Below are positions 44,194 through 55,221 of a stretch of 64,000 nt of DNA, in pieces. Positions within the stretch are counted from its first letter, which is position 1. Each line of letters starts with the position of its first letter. Where the stretch lies: contig CAOJOK010000001.1 in NCBI GenBank assembly GCA_948440265.1, positions 248,001 to 312,000 on the forward strand. The letters run 5' to 3'. This DNA is from an uncultured Clostridia bacterium (GTDB lineage: Bacteria; Bacillota; Clostridia; Christensenellales; Pumilibacteraceae). The translations under genes were made by a program, and so were the position numbers. Below the pieces are notes generated by a model that saw nothing but the letters and a program-made list of their open reading frames with translations, ran no database searches and was not told where the DNA came from.

Positions 44194-44202
44194 GGCAAGC
44201 GC

Positions 44203-44610
44203 CTAATCTTTTCTATGAAGAACTTTCAATTGCGCTATCGCCATCGCAAGCTTTGCCTTCAATGTTTTATATTCGCCGACAGACTGCACATTCTTGATTC
44301 TTTCATTTAAAATTTTGATTTCAGACCCGGCGTCTTTCTCACTGATTTCATACGGCCATTTGCAACCTTTCACAAGTACGCTCGTAACCGAATCGCCGAC
44401 TCGCATAAATCCGTCCGAACAAACAGCCTCCATTTTTCTACCGTTTTGCACTATAGAAATCAGCCCCGGCGCTATGTTAGTCACCATAGGAAGCGTGTGA
44501 TGCATAATCTCCACTTCACCCGATGAAGCATTTATTATCATTTCTTCCACATCGCCGCTGAAAAAAATTTTCTCGGGTGTTATGATTTCCAACATAAAAC
44601 TGTTACGCAT
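44203..44610 (-). CDS. atpC: ATP synthase F1 epsilon subunit
   Basis: Central-stalk subunit that also inhibits ATP hydrolysis. The 135 residues include the N-terminal beta-sandwich (Leu-Glu-Ile-Ile-Thr-Pro-Glu-Lys-Ile-Phe-Phe-Ser-Gly-Asp-Val, then Gly-Glu-Val-Glu-Ile-Met-His-His-Thr-Leu-Pro) and a full C-terminal two-helix domain ending Leu-His-Arg-Lys-Asp. Last gene of the atp operon, 3 nt after atpD. The common Gly-Glu-X-Gly-Ile-Leu-X-Gly-His segment reads Gly-Glu-Val-Glu-Ile-Met-His-His, an unusual variation. Confidence 0.93.
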   Translation of the reverse strand: MRNSFMLEIITPEKIFFSGDVEEMIINASSGEVEIMHHTLPMVTNIAPGLISIVQNGRKMEAVCSDGFMRVGDSVTSVLVKGCKWPYEISEKDAGSEIKILNERIKNVQSVGEYKTLKAKLAMAIAQLKVLHRKD

Positions 44611-44613
44611 TAT

Positions 44614-46866
<2,253 letters not shown>

Positions 46867-46870
<4 letters not shown>

Positions 46871-48402
46871 TTTACATTATCTCCGAAATAAAAGTCATAA
46901 AACTCTTTCAACTCATCTTCAATCAAAAGTCCGTTTTCCAAACTCAATTCCCTGGAATCGGAAATTTCTTTTACAATATCGGCTTTATCGGTATCCAAGA
47001 AATCGATAAAAGAACGTACAAAGTTTGTCACTTTAGCTACAGGAACATCGTTGATAAGTTCTTTTGTAGCCAAATGCAAAATAATCAACTCGTGGGCAAC
47101 GTCATACAAAAGCCCGACAGGCTGTTTCAATGTTTCGACAATTCTAGCCCCTTTCGCCAACATTTCCGATGTATTGTCATCAAGCTCGGAACCGAATTGC
47201 GCAAAGACCGCAAGCTCACGGTATTGAGACAAAAACAGTCTCAATTTTCCGCTTGCCTTACGAACACCGCCGAATTGAGCGCTTCCGCCCACTCGCGACA
47301 CAGACAGCCCCACATTTACGGCAGGGCGCACTCCCGCATTAAAAAGCTCGCTTTCCAAATATATTTGACCGTCCGTAATGGAAATCACGTTTGTAGGCAC
47401 GTATGCAGAAATATCGCCTGCAAGAGTTTCCACGATAGGAATAGCTGTCATAGAACCACCGCCGTGCAAAGCATTAAGCTTTGCCGCACGCTCCAATAGT
47501 CTGGAATGCAAATAAAAAATATCACCGGGGTAAGCCTCTCTCCCCGACGGGCGCTTCAGCAAAAGGCTCATTGTTCTGTAAGCCACGGCGTGCTTTGAAA
47601 GGTCGTCGTAAACAATAAGCACGTCTTTTCCTGCATACATCATTTCTTCCGCAATTGCACAGGCGGAAAACGGTGCGATATACTGAAGCGATGCGGAATC
47701 GCTTGCAGTCGAGCAAACAACGCAAGTATAACTCAAAGCGCCGAATCTTCCTAAAGTGTGCACAATATTACTCACCGACGATGACTTCTGTCCTATCGCC
47801 ACATAAATGCAATAAACATTTTTACCATTTTGATTTAATATTATATCTGTCGCCATCGAAGTTTTACCGGTTTGGCGGTCACCGATAATGAGTTCGCGCT
47901 GCCCTTTCCCAATCGGAATCATAGAATCAACGGCTAAAATACCGGTCTGCAACGGCTCACAGACTTTTGCACGGTCGAAAATCTGCGGTGCGGCAGACTC
48001 TATCGCCCTGAATCTCGACGTCTTTATTTCCCCCAAGCCGTCAATAGGTTTACCCAATGGGTCAACCACCCGTCCGAACATTTCTTCACCGACAGGCACT
48101 TCCGCTATATGACCGGTAGATTTTACAAGCATACCGGCAGAGACGTCTTGCGGGTCATCCAAGACGATTGCGCCGACACTGTTTTCTTCAAGGTCTAAAA
48201 CGATTGCTCTGTGACAACCGTCTATATCCAACAATTCGCCATACTTTACACTCGGCAATCCACTGATTTTTGCCACTCCGTCCCCATAAAAATCAACGCG
48301 GCCGACGGAATCTGTTTTTAAATCGAAAGAAAGCTTACCGAGCTTTTCGGAAAAATCTTCGCTTATAATTTTATATTCGTTTTTTCCGCTTTGGCTTTCC
48401 AT
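46867..48402 (-). CDS. atpA: ATP synthase F1 alpha subunit
   Basis: Non-catalytic nucleotide-binding subunit of the F1 head. Walker A is Gly-Asp-Arg-Gln-Thr-Gly-Lys-Thr, with Tyr-Val-Ala-Ile-Gly-Gln-Lys and the arginine-finger region Val-Gly-Leu-Ser-Val-Ser-Arg-Val-Gly-Gly-Ser-Ala-Gln. The 511 residues are full length. The first 40 residues lack the usual Ile-Ser-X2-Ile-X2-X-Ile helix that binds the delta subunit's N-terminal domain; instead they read Asn-Glu-Tyr-Lys-Ile-Ile-Ser-Glu-Asp-Phe and so on. That agrees with the shortened delta gene just upstream (8-nt gap). Confidence 0.96.
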
Positions 48403-48410
48403 AATACTCC

Positions 48411-48626
48411 TTATTTCAATTCGTGCTTTACTGTCGCCAATCGCCCTCTGACGGATGCGTCGTAATATTTTTCGCCGTCTTTTATCAAAACACCGCCTAT
48501 AAGCGATGGGTCTAAATCATAAACAAAAACAGGAGCTTCGTTATGCTTTTTCGAAAATGCATCTTCGATTTTTTGTTTTGCGACTAAACTCAATTCTTTT
48601 GCGGAAGTAACATATATTTTAATCAT
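48411..48626 (-). CDS. atpH: ATP synthase F1 delta subunit, C-terminal domain only (71 aa)
   Basis: Matches the end of OSCP/delta: Ile-Tyr-Val-Thr-Ser-Ala-Lys-Glu-Leu-Ser, then Leu-Asp-Pro-Ser-Leu-Ile-Gly-Gly-Val-Leu-Ile, and Asp-Ala-Ser-Val-Arg-Gly-Arg-Leu. Normal delta subunits have about 175-185 residues with a six-helix N-terminal domain that grips alpha. Here that domain is absent, and the ATG overlaps the atpF stop by 4 nt, leaving no room for it. No frameshift is visible: the preceding coding is a complete atpF. The short protein can still dock to subunit b. Natural reduction is likely, since the gene is neatly packed in the operon. Confidence 0.88.
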   Translation of the reverse strand: MIKIYVTSAKELSLVAKQKIEDAFSKKHNEAPVFVYDLDPSLIGGVLIKDGEKYYDASVRGRLATVKHELK

Positions 48627-49189
48627 TTATCGTCTTCCCACTCTTTCAGACACTTATCTATGATGTCGCGATTATCGTCTTCGCTTACTTCCCTTTCCAG
48701 AACCTTCTCGGCAATTTCCACACTTAACTTACCGACGGCGTCTTTAAAATCGCTTTTAAGCCTTTCCTGCTCTACTCTCGTTTCGCGCTTTGCTTCTTCG
48801 ATTATATTCTGCGCCTGTTTATTGGCATTCTCTATTGTTTCGTCGGACTTGCGCTTGGCATTTTCGGCAGCTTCCAAACTTATTTTGACGGCCTCTTTTT
48901 TTGCGTCTTCCATCAACTCCGAGTATTCGTTTTTAATTTTTGCGGTTTCTTCTTCGAGTTTTTTGTTTTTTTGGAAAACGTCATCCAACTTCTCTTTATG
49001 ATTGCGAATCATCTTTTTAATGGGCTTGAACAGCAAAAACCATAACGCGACAACCAAAATAATGAGATTGACCGTATGAAACAGTATCTCCCACCAACCG
49101 AGTCCGAGACTTTCGAAAACATTTTCGCAAATCGGAAAAGCCGCGCTATGTTTTAATATACAATAATAAAGATTTATACCGGCAATCAT
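48623..49189 (-). CDS. atpF: ATP synthase F0 subunit b
   Basis: Peripheral stalk. The 188 residues have a periplasmic N-terminal stretch of about 30 residues, then one membrane helix (Ile-Leu-Phe-His-Thr-Val-Asn-Leu-Ile-Ile-Leu-Val-Val-Ala-Leu-Trp-Phe-Leu-Leu-Phe) and Lys-Pro-Ile-Lys-Lys-Met. A long charged coiled coil rich in Ala/Glu/Lys follows, ending Val-Leu-Glu-Arg-Glu-Val. It is about 20 residues longer than typical, and the added N-terminus includes Cys and Tyr-Tyr. It is upstream of the truncated delta and downstream of atpE by 10 nt. Confidence 0.92.
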   Translation of the reverse strand: MIAGINLYYCILKHSAAFPICENVFESLGLGWWEILFHTVNLIILVVALWFLLFKPIKKMIRNHKEKLDDVFQKNKKLEEETAKIKNEYSELMEDAKKEAVKISLEAAENAKRKSDETIENANKQAQNIIEEAKRETRVEQERLKSDFKDAVGKLSVEIAEKVLEREVSEDDNRDIIDKCLKEWEDDK

Positions 49190-49199
49190 ATTTATTTTC

Positions 49200-49472
<273 letters not shown>

Positions 49473-49483
49473 TTAAACCTCCG

Positions 49484-50173
49484 TCACTCTGTTGCTTCCG
49501 ATATGAAACTCATAGAAAGGAACATAAAAATATAACTTTGTATTAACGCGTGAAACACTGTGAACATAACCGACGCCACCGCAGGCAAAGCTATCAATGC
49601 AAACCAGGGTAAGCTGTATATCAAGTGCATTATCAAATATCCTGAAAATACGCTGCCGAACATTCTCAACGCCATAGAAAACGGCACAACCAAGTCAGTC
49701 AAAAGATTTATAGGATTTGCAAATCTTAAAAATCTCCTGAATTTCTTTTCTTTAAAACCGAAAATATTGATTAAAATAAACGTAGTAAATCCAAAAGACA
49801 GCGCCACATTCAAATCGCTTGTAGGCGGACGAATACCTGTCATTTCCAAAAGCGTTCCTACACAAATAAACGCCGCGGCGGCGAAATACCAAGGAGCCAC
49901 AAAACCGCTGTTATGTCCCACCGTGGACTGCGCGTTATCGTCAAACATATTGACCAACGCTTCCAAAAACAATCTGAAACCCGATTTCTTGTCATAGGTT
50001 TTTTGCCAACGCGGTATAAATGCAACTCGAACTATAAGCGCAAAAATTATGAGTATAACAGTTGTAGCAAAAGCAGAAATCATAGTGTCCGTAATCGCAA
50101 ACGGACTGCCATCGAAAAATATCGTTTTAGGTTGTAATGACGGCAAAGACGTGCCGATAAACGAGTTTAGCAT
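49484..50173 (-). CDS. atpB: ATP synthase F0 subunit a
   Basis: Stator protein with the two ion half-channels. About five or six membrane helices in 229 residues. The essential arginine is in Pro-Phe-Ser-Met-Ala-Leu-Arg-Met-Phe-Gly-Ser-Val-Phe-Ser-Gly. The Pro-Pro-Thr-Ser-Asp-Leu-Asn segment and the C-terminal Gln-Ser-Tyr-Ile-Phe helix are as in the family. First gene of the operon (B-E-F-H-A-G-D-C order); no atpI lies upstream. A promoter is visible just before it. Confidence 0.95.
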   Translation of the reverse strand: MLNSFIGTSLPSLQPKTIFFDGSPFAITDTMISAFATTVILIIFALIVRVAFIPRWQKTYDKKSGFRLFLEALVNMFDDNAQSTVGHNSGFVAPWYFAAAAFICVGTLLEMTGIRPPTSDLNVALSFGFTTFILINIFGFKEKKFRRFLRFANPINLLTDLVVPFSMALRMFGSVFSGYLIMHLIYSLPWFALIALPAVASVMFTVFHALIQSYIFMFLSMSFISEATE

Positions 50174-50198
50174 ACTTCCTCCGAAACGGCTTACTATA

Positions 50199-50227
50199 AT
50201 TTTACACCTACAACAAATTTATTGCAA
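50199..50227 (-). promoter_or_regulatory. Promoter of the atp operon
   Basis: Minus-strand TTGCAA -35 (50222-50227), 17-nt spacer, TAAAAT -10 (50199-50204), about 20 nt from the atpB ribosome binding site. Confidence 0.75.
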
Positions 50228-50303
50228 GTATTTTAACCTTATAGAAGAATAGTTTGGAATTATTAATTCTATTTTGTCTTACAGATGTATCTTTTATTTT
50301 TTA

Positions 50304-50681
50304 TCAATATCTTAAAAAACTGTCGAAAGCATTTTCAATATGATTGATTTCAAAATCCTGAAGATATATTTCTATAACGTCGAACCGCACAGGCACGTCA
50401 AACAGTCCGAACTTATTTATATACTGCGACGCCACAAGACTGATTTTTTTCTGCTTGGCGTAATTAACCGCTTCGGCGGCACGCCCGTAGTCGGTGTTGA
50501 AACGTGTTTTCACTTCCGCAAAAATCAAATTATTTTCGTCTGTAGCTATAATATCTATTTCTCCGACGTCTGTCTTATAATTTTTGGCAAGTATTCTGTA
50601 TCCGTGACTGACAAGATATGCTTCCGCCAACTTTTCACCGTCGGCGCCCTTGCTCTTATTAAAAGCTTTCATTTTTATCAC
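50304..50681 (-). CDS. YraN/UPF0102 endonuclease-like protein
   Basis: A 125-residue protein of the YraN family with a restriction-endonuclease-like fold. The early Gly-Ala-Asp-Gly-Glu-Lys-Leu-Ala-Glu-Ala-Tyr-Leu and the core Val-Gly-Glu-Ile-Asp-Ile-Ile-Ala...Ile-Phe-Ala-Glu-Val-Lys-Thr-Arg give the Glu-X-Lys style active site. Function is unknown, possibly linked to DNA repair or recombination. The start is either a GTG at 50679-50681 with AAGGA 6 nt ahead or the ATG three codons later; the former is used. It is downstream of rnhB, as in many Bacillota. Confidence 0.88.
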   Translation of the reverse strand: MIKMKAFNKSKGADGEKLAEAYLVSHGYRILAKNYKTDVGEIDIIATDENNLIFAEVKTRFNTDYGRAAEAVNYAKQKKISLVASQYINKFGLFDVPVRFDVIEIYLQDFEINHIENAFDSFLRY

Positions 50682-51264
50682 CGAAATTCCTTATAAATGT
50701 GCGCCTGTGAATAGGACAACTTCCTACAGCGTTCAATGCCTCTATATGCGTCTTTGTTCCGTACCCCTTGTTTGACGAAAAACCGTATGCGGGAAACTGT
50801 TTATCATACTCTTTCATTATTCGGTCACGCGTTACTTTTGCAATAATCGATGCCGCGGCTATATTATAGCTTCTCGCATCGCCTTTAATCAACGACTCTG
50901 TTCTAATTCCCAAATCAAGTTTAACGGCATCAATCAAAAGAATATCGGGAACAGCTTGCATATTCTCAAACGCCGATTTCATTCCGCGCTTTGTCGCCTG
51001 CAATATATTGATTTCATCGATAACATCGTGCTCAACTATTCCGACGCCATAGCTCTTTGCTTTGGCTATAATTTGTTCGTATAATTTTTCACGCTGTATT
51101 TCAGACAAACGTTTGCTGTCATTTATACCGTCAATCATAACGTCCAACGGCATAATACAGCACGCACAAACGACGGGACCTGCCAACGGACCTCTCCCGG
51201 CTTCATCCATTCCCGCCACGGTGCAATTATAATGTTTGTCGAATTCAAAAAGTTCGGATGTCAT
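50659..51264 (-). CDS. rnhB: Ribonuclease HII
   Basis: Cleaves RNA in RNA-DNA hybrids and excises single ribonucleotides from DNA. The N-terminal motif Val-Ala-Gly-Met-Asp-Glu-Ala-Gly-Arg-Gly-Pro-Leu-Ala-Gly-Pro-Val holds the first Asp-Glu pair. The Asp in Leu-Leu-Ile-Asp-Ala, and the late Ile-Ala-Ala-Ala-Ser-Ile-Ile-Ala-Lys-Val-Thr-Arg-Asp are also typical. The C-terminus has His-Ile-Glu-Ala-Leu. The 201 residues are normal. It overlaps rbgA by 20 nt and yraN by 23 nt. Confidence 0.96.
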   Translation of the reverse strand: MTSELFEFDKHYNCTVAGMDEAGRGPLAGPVVCACCIMPLDVMIDGINDSKRLSEIQREKLYEQIIAKAKSYGVGIVEHDVIDEINILQATKRGMKSAFENMQAVPDILLIDAVKLDLGIRTESLIKGDARSYNIAAASIIAKVTRDRIMKEYDKQFPAYGFSSNKGYGTKTHIEALNAVGSCPIHRRTFIRNFGDKNESF

Positions 51265-52105
51265 AATCTTCCGCCTTCTCCAATGTTATTTTTCCGAGAC
51301 GCCCTTTTCTGAAATCATCGAGCAGTGCAACCGCCATTCTTTCCATATCCGGAATGCCGCCCTTCAAAATGCACCCTCGCGCTTTCGCCGCGTTTTCCAA
51401 TATTATATCGGGACTTGTATCCGTGTCTACATTATAACGGGCTTTTATAAGCGATGCGTCGTACTGCTTTAATTCATCGATAAGCGTCAATGCCAATTCC
51501 AAAGTGTCGGTAACTTCATCCTTGATACTGCCGATATAAGCCAATCTTCTGGCAATGGTTTGATTAACGAGCTTTGGGTACAGCGTACCGGGAGTATCCA
51601 ACAATTCCAAATAATTGTTCACCCTGACCCACTGTTTTCCGCGGGTCACTCCCGCACGGTTGCCCGTAACCGTTTTTCCGCTTTTACAAAGGCAGTTTAT
51701 CAAAGTGGACTTTCCGCAATTGGGCACGCCCAAAACCATACCTCGGATTGATTGATTTACTCCTTTTTTCCTGTAGCGCTCCAACTTTTCCGCGCATAAC
51801 CTGCTTGCAGACGATATAATGGCAGACGCACTGCCCGAAGCCGTGCTTACGGTTGTAACAGCCATTCTGTTTCCCTTCGACAACTTATTAGCCCAACCGT
51901 CTATTCGGCTTTTAAGCCCCAAATCCGCCTTATTTAAGGTATATATGACCGGCTTATTGGAAATATATTTTTCAAAATCGGGATTTAAGCAACTGTACGG
52001 AGCACGAGAGTCCAGCACATAAATAATAAAATCCACCGATTTGACATCGGCTTCTATTATGCGCATAGATTTCGTCATATGCCCGGGGAACCAATTTATG
52101 TTCAT
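51245..52105 (-). CDS. rbgA: Ribosome biogenesis GTPase YlqF/RbgA
   Basis: Circularly permuted GTPase for late 50S assembly. The G motifs run in the permuted order: G4 as Leu-Asn-Lys-Ala-Asp-Leu, then G1 as Gly-Val-Pro-Asn-Cys-Gly-Lys-Ser-Thr-Leu, then G3 as Asp-Thr-Pro-Gly. The N-terminus is Asn-Ile-Asn-Trp-Phe-Pro-Gly-His-Met-Thr-Lys-Ser, typical of RbgA. A C-terminal helical domain follows. The 286 residues are full length. It overlaps the trmD stop by 4 nt. Confidence 0.96.
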   Translation of the reverse strand: MNINWFPGHMTKSMRIIEADVKSVDFIIYVLDSRAPYSCLNPDFEKYISNKPVIYTLNKADLGLKSRIDGWANKLSKGNRMAVTTVSTASGSASAIISSASRLCAEKLERYRKKGVNQSIRGMVLGVPNCGKSTLINCLCKSGKTVTGNRAGVTRGKQWVRVNNYLELLDTPGTLYPKLVNQTIARRLAYIGSIKDEVTDTLELALTLIDELKQYDASLIKARYNVDTDTSPDIILENAAKARGCILKGGIPDMERMAVALLDDFRKGRLGKITLEKAEDYDIRTF

Positions 52106-52782
52106 TTTTCATTCTCCGTCAAATCCGGACGCAGCAAACTCGTCAACCTCTCGGATTCCTTGTTCCGCCACTTTTCCACATTTTCGTGATGACCGCTCAA
52201 CAATATTTCGGGAACCTTGACGCCCATAAATTCGGCAGGCCTCGTATACTGCGGATATTCCAAACGTCCGGAAGATATACTTTCGTCTCGGTTCGATTTC
52301 TCGCTTCCCAACACTCCCGGCACAAAACGCGATACAGCGTCCACAACCACCATTGCCGCCAACTCGCCTCCTGTAAGCACATAGTCTCCGATGGAAATTT
52401 CTTCGTCGATACATAAATCCAAAACGCGCTGGTCGACGCCTTCGTAATGGCCGCATAAAATCAACAAATCTCTCGAATCGGAAGCAATCTCCTTAACGAT
52501 TGAATCGCTGAAAACTCTGCCTTTCGGCGACATATAAATTCTGCGGCATTTTCTATTGGGGTCAACGCTTTGTACGGCGTCGTATATGGGCTGCGGCATC
52601 ATTACCATTCCCGCTCCGCCCCCGAAAGGATAATCATCGCATTTGAAATGTTTGTCTTTCGAATATTTTCTGATATCGACAATATCGATTTGCAAAAAAC
52701 CGTTGTTTACGGCTCTGCCGATAATACTGCAACTCAAAGCACCGAACATTTCCGGAAAAAGGGTCAGTATACTAATCTTCAT
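52102..52782 (-). CDS. trmD: tRNA (guanine37-N1)-methyltransferase
   Basis: SPOUT methyltransferase making m1G37, which prevents +1 frameshifts. The 226 residues start Met-Lys-Ile-Ser-Ile-Leu-Thr-Leu-Phe-Pro-Glu-Met-Phe. Asp-Asp-Tyr-Pro-Phe-Gly-Gly-Gly-Ala-Gly-Met, Leu-Cys-Gly-His-Tyr-Glu-Gly-Val-Asp-Gln-Arg and Ser-Ile-Gly-Asp-Tyr-Val-Leu-Thr-Gly-Gly-Glu follow, which form the knot and SAM pocket. The ATG at 52780-52782 is used; a GTG two codons upstream is possible. It overlaps rimM by 11 nt. Confidence 0.96.
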   Translation of the reverse strand: MKISILTLFPEMFGALSCSIIGRAVNNGFLQIDIVDIRKYSKDKHFKCDDYPFGGGAGMVMMPQPIYDAVQSVDPNRKCRRIYMSPKGRVFSDSIVKEIASDSRDLLILCGHYEGVDQRVLDLCIDEEISIGDYVLTGGELAAMVVVDAVSRFVPGVLGSEKSNRDESISSGRLEYPQYTRPAEFMGVKVPEILLSGHHENVEKWRNKESERLTSLLRPDLTENEK

Positions 52783-53278
52783 ACACACTCACCGCACTCA
52801 ATTCTTTTTCCACAACAGAAATCGTCTTGGAATCTATATCGACATTGGAAATTATGCGATTTAAAAAGGGAAATCTGAAAACTTTTTTTTCGGGAGTCTC
52901 GACAGTAATAACATCTGCAGCCCCGAAATTATCTATATCTTTTATCCTGCCGAGCGTTACACCGCTTTCGTTTTTCAAATCGCAGCCGATAAGGTCGACG
53001 ATAAAATAACTGCCCTCTTTGGGAGAAACCGCGTGAATACGGTCAATTTTGACTTCTTTACCGACAAAGTTCTCTGCAGCATTGCGCGTATCGACGCCGT
53101 CGAGCTTAATATATACAAAACCGTCGATTCGGCAGGAAATAATTTTGTACGGCACATCTCCGAAATAAACCGTTCTCAACTTACGGAAGCGTGCGGAATC
53201 ATCGGTAAAAGGTCTGATTTTCAATTCGCCTTTTATTCCCTGCGGTTTCAAAACTTCTCCGACAACGATATAATCCAT
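52772..53278 (-). CDS. rimM: 16S rRNA processing protein RimM
   Basis: Helps mature the 30S head by binding S19. The N-terminal domain has Val-Gly-Glu-Val-Leu-Lys-Pro-Gln-Gly-Ile-Lys-Gly-Glu-Leu-Lys-Ile. The PRC-barrel C-terminal domain includes Asp-Leu-Ile-Gly-Cys-Asp-Leu and Gly-Ala-Ala-Asp-Val-Ile-Thr-Val. The 168 residues match the family. It follows khpA after 49 nt and overlaps trmD. Confidence 0.93.
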   Translation of the reverse strand: MDYIVVGEVLKPQGIKGELKIRPFTDDSARFRKLRTVYFGDVPYKIISCRIDGFVYIKLDGVDTRNAAENFVGKEVKIDRIHAVSPKEGSYFIVDLIGCDLKNESGVTLGRIKDIDNFGAADVITVETPEKKVFRFPFLNRIISNVDIDSKTISVVEKELSAVSVYED

Positions 53279-53327
53279 AAAATGTCTCCGTAATAAATTC
53301 GGAGAGAGTTCGCCTCTCTCCGATAAG

Positions 53328-53552
53328 TCATTCGACTTCCAAAATCTCTACCGTGCATTTTTTACCTTGTTTCGCCGCAACGGACTTAACAATAGCACGT
53401 ATGGATTTCGCAATTCTGCCCTGCTTGCCTATTATTTTGCCCATATCTCCCTTTGCCACGGAAACATTGATAACTTCTCCGTTTTCGGTGACGCTGACGC
53501 TTTCGGGCGAATCGACAAGTTCTTTGACAAGATATTCCACAAGTTCAGTCAT
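53328..53552 (-). CDS. khpA: KH-domain RNA-binding protein KhpA (YlqC)
   Basis: Small RNA-binding protein, partner of KhpB/Jag in streptococci and affecting cell elongation. The 74 residues contain one KH domain with the Gly-X-X-Gly loop in Met-Gly-Lys-Ile-Ile-Gly-Lys-Gln-Gly-Arg-Ile-Ala-Lys-Ser-Ile-Arg. It lies directly after rpsP (6-nt gap), its standard neighbour. Confidence 0.94.
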   Translation of the reverse strand: MTELVEYLVKELVDSPESVSVTENGEVINVSVAKGDMGKIIGKQGRIAKSIRAIVKSVAAKQGKKCTVEILEVE

Positions 53553-53558
53553 CGCGAA

Positions 53559-53855
53559 TTATTCCTTCTTCTTTTTCTTGGCATTCGTCTTTGCGGGCGC
53601 TCTCTTGCCTGCTTCGAGTACGCCTGCCTGAACAAGCAAGCCTTTAACCGTATCCGTAGGCTGCGCACCGTTGCTCACCCACTTCTTCGCTTTTTCGGCA
53701 TCGATATTGATTTCCGCAGGATTTTTCAGCGGATTATAAGTACCTACGATATCGATAAATCTTCCGTCACGGGGAGAGCGCGAATCCGCTACTACAACGC
53801 GATAAAACGGAGATTTTTTGTCACCCATTCTCGTCAATCTGATTTTAACTGCCAT
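53559..53855 (-). CDS. rpsP: 30S ribosomal protein S16
   Basis: Early assembly protein of the 30S body. It starts [24 protein letters not shown], followed by [13 protein letters not shown]. The 98 residues end in a Lys-rich tail slightly longer than usual. It is 31 nt downstream of ffh. Confidence 0.97.
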   Translation of the reverse strand: MAVKIRLTRMGDKKSPFYRVVVADSRSPRDGRFIDIVGTYNPLKNPAEINIDAEKAKKWVSNGAQPTDTVKGLLVQAGVLEAGKRAPAKTNAKKKKKE

Positions 53856-53886
53856 TTTTTATATTCTCCTTAAAAAATTATTTTTA

Positions 53887-55206
53887 TTATCGTCTGAAAG
53901 GCATTCTCTTGCCGCCTTTCATTGCACGCATCATATCTTTGCTTTGTTCGAACTGTTTCAGCAATTGATTTACATCCTGTATAGTCGTTCCGCTTCCTGC
54001 CGCAATGCGCTTTCTTCTCGAAGACTTAATAATTTCGGGATGTTCTCTTTCATACATTGTCATAGACTGTATGATTGCTTTAAAACGAGCAATTCGTTTT
54101 TCATCTATATCTTTCTCGCTGATTTTGATATTCCGTCCCAGACCGGGCATCATAGAAATCAACTGCGATAAATCACCCATTTTGGAAATGTTGTCAAACT
54201 GTGTCAAGAAATCGTCAAGCGTAAAATTCGACTCTTTGAATTTCTTCTCGAGTTTCTGCATTTCTTCTTCTGTAACGGCATTTTGCGCTTTCTCAATCAA
54301 TGTCAAAACGTCGCCCATTCCGAGAATTCTGGAAGCCATTCTTTCGGGATGGAACGCCTCTATATCGCCCATTTTTTCGCCGGTTCCGCAGAACTTAATA
54401 GGCTTTCCCGTCACCGCTTTAATCGATAAGGCCGCACCGCCGCGCGTATCGCCGTCTAACTTCGTTAAAATAACTCCGCTTATGTCCAGCCTGTCGTTGA
54501 AAGTTGTGGCAACCGTCACTGCGTCTTGACCGGTCATCGCGTCTACCGTCAGAAGAATCTCCGTAGGTTTGATTTCTCTCTTGACGTCCTCCAGCTCCTT
54601 CATCAATTCGTCATTGATATGAAGCCTGCCTGCCGTATCTATAATAACGGTATCCAATCCTTTCTTTTCGGCGACTTTCAAAGCCTCCAAAGCCGTTTTA
54701 TACGGCTTTTGCACGCCGTGTTCGTAAACTTCGACGCCGACGCTTTTACCGACCACTTGCAGTTGATTGATTGCCGCAGGACGGTAAATATCGCCTGCTA
54801 CAAGCAACGGCTTTTTGCCCTGCTTTTTCAACATAGCGGCGAGTTTTCCGCACATAGTGGTTTTACCTGCGCCCTGCAAACCGCACATCATAATAACCGT
54901 AGGCGGTTTAGGCGCCACCTCAAGCGCACTGTTGGTGCTCCCCATAAGAGCAATCATTTCTTCGTTGACGATTTTAATTACCTGCTGACCCGGCGTCAAG
55001 CTGTTCATAATCTTTTCGCCCACAGCCTGCTGGCTGACTCTCGAAATGAAGTCTTTGACAACGGAAAGATTTACGTCGGCTTCCAAAAGTGCAATACGAA
55101 TTTCCCGCATCGCCTGCTTTATTTCCAATTCGGTAAGTTTTCCTCTTGCCGTCAACTTACTGAAAATATGATTTAATTTTTCGGATAATCCGCTGAATAA
55201 ACCCAT
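53887..55206 (-). CDS. ffh: Signal recognition particle protein Ffh
   Basis: SRP GTPase that binds signal peptides and 4.5S/6S RNA and docks on FtsY. The NG domain shows Gly-Leu-Gln-Gly-Ala-Gly-Lys-Thr-Thr, Asp-Ile-Tyr-Arg-Pro-Ala-Ala, Asp-Thr-Ala-Gly-Arg-Leu-His, Thr-Lys-Leu-Asp-Gly-Asp-Thr-Arg-Gly-Gly-Ala. The Met-rich M domain follows, with Met-Pro-Gly-Leu and Arg-Lys-Arg-Ile-Ala-Ala-Gly-Ser-Gly-Thr. The 439 residues are normal. It is 15 nt after ylxM. The SRP RNA gene is not in the window. Confidence 0.97.
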   Translation of the reverse strand: MGLFSGLSEKLNHIFSKLTARGKLTELEIKQAMREIRIALLEADVNLSVVKDFISRVSQQAVGEKIMNSLTPGQQVIKIVNEEMIALMGSTNSALEVAPKPPTVIMMCGLQGAGKTTMCGKLAAMLKKQGKKPLLVAGDIYRPAAINQLQVVGKSVGVEVYEHGVQKPYKTALEALKVAEKKGLDTVIIDTAGRLHINDELMKELEDVKREIKPTEILLTVDAMTGQDAVTVATTFNDRLDISGVILTKLDGDTRGGAALSIKAVTGKPIKFCGTGEKMGDIEAFHPERMASRILGMGDVLTLIEKAQNAVTEEEMQKLEKKFKESNFTLDDFLTQFDNISKMGDLSQLISMMPGLGRNIKISEKDIDEKRIARFKAIIQSMTMYEREHPEIIKSSRRKRIAAGSGTTIQDVNQLLKQFEQSKDMMRAMKGGKRMPFRR

Positions 55207-55221
55207 AAACTCACTCCGAAT

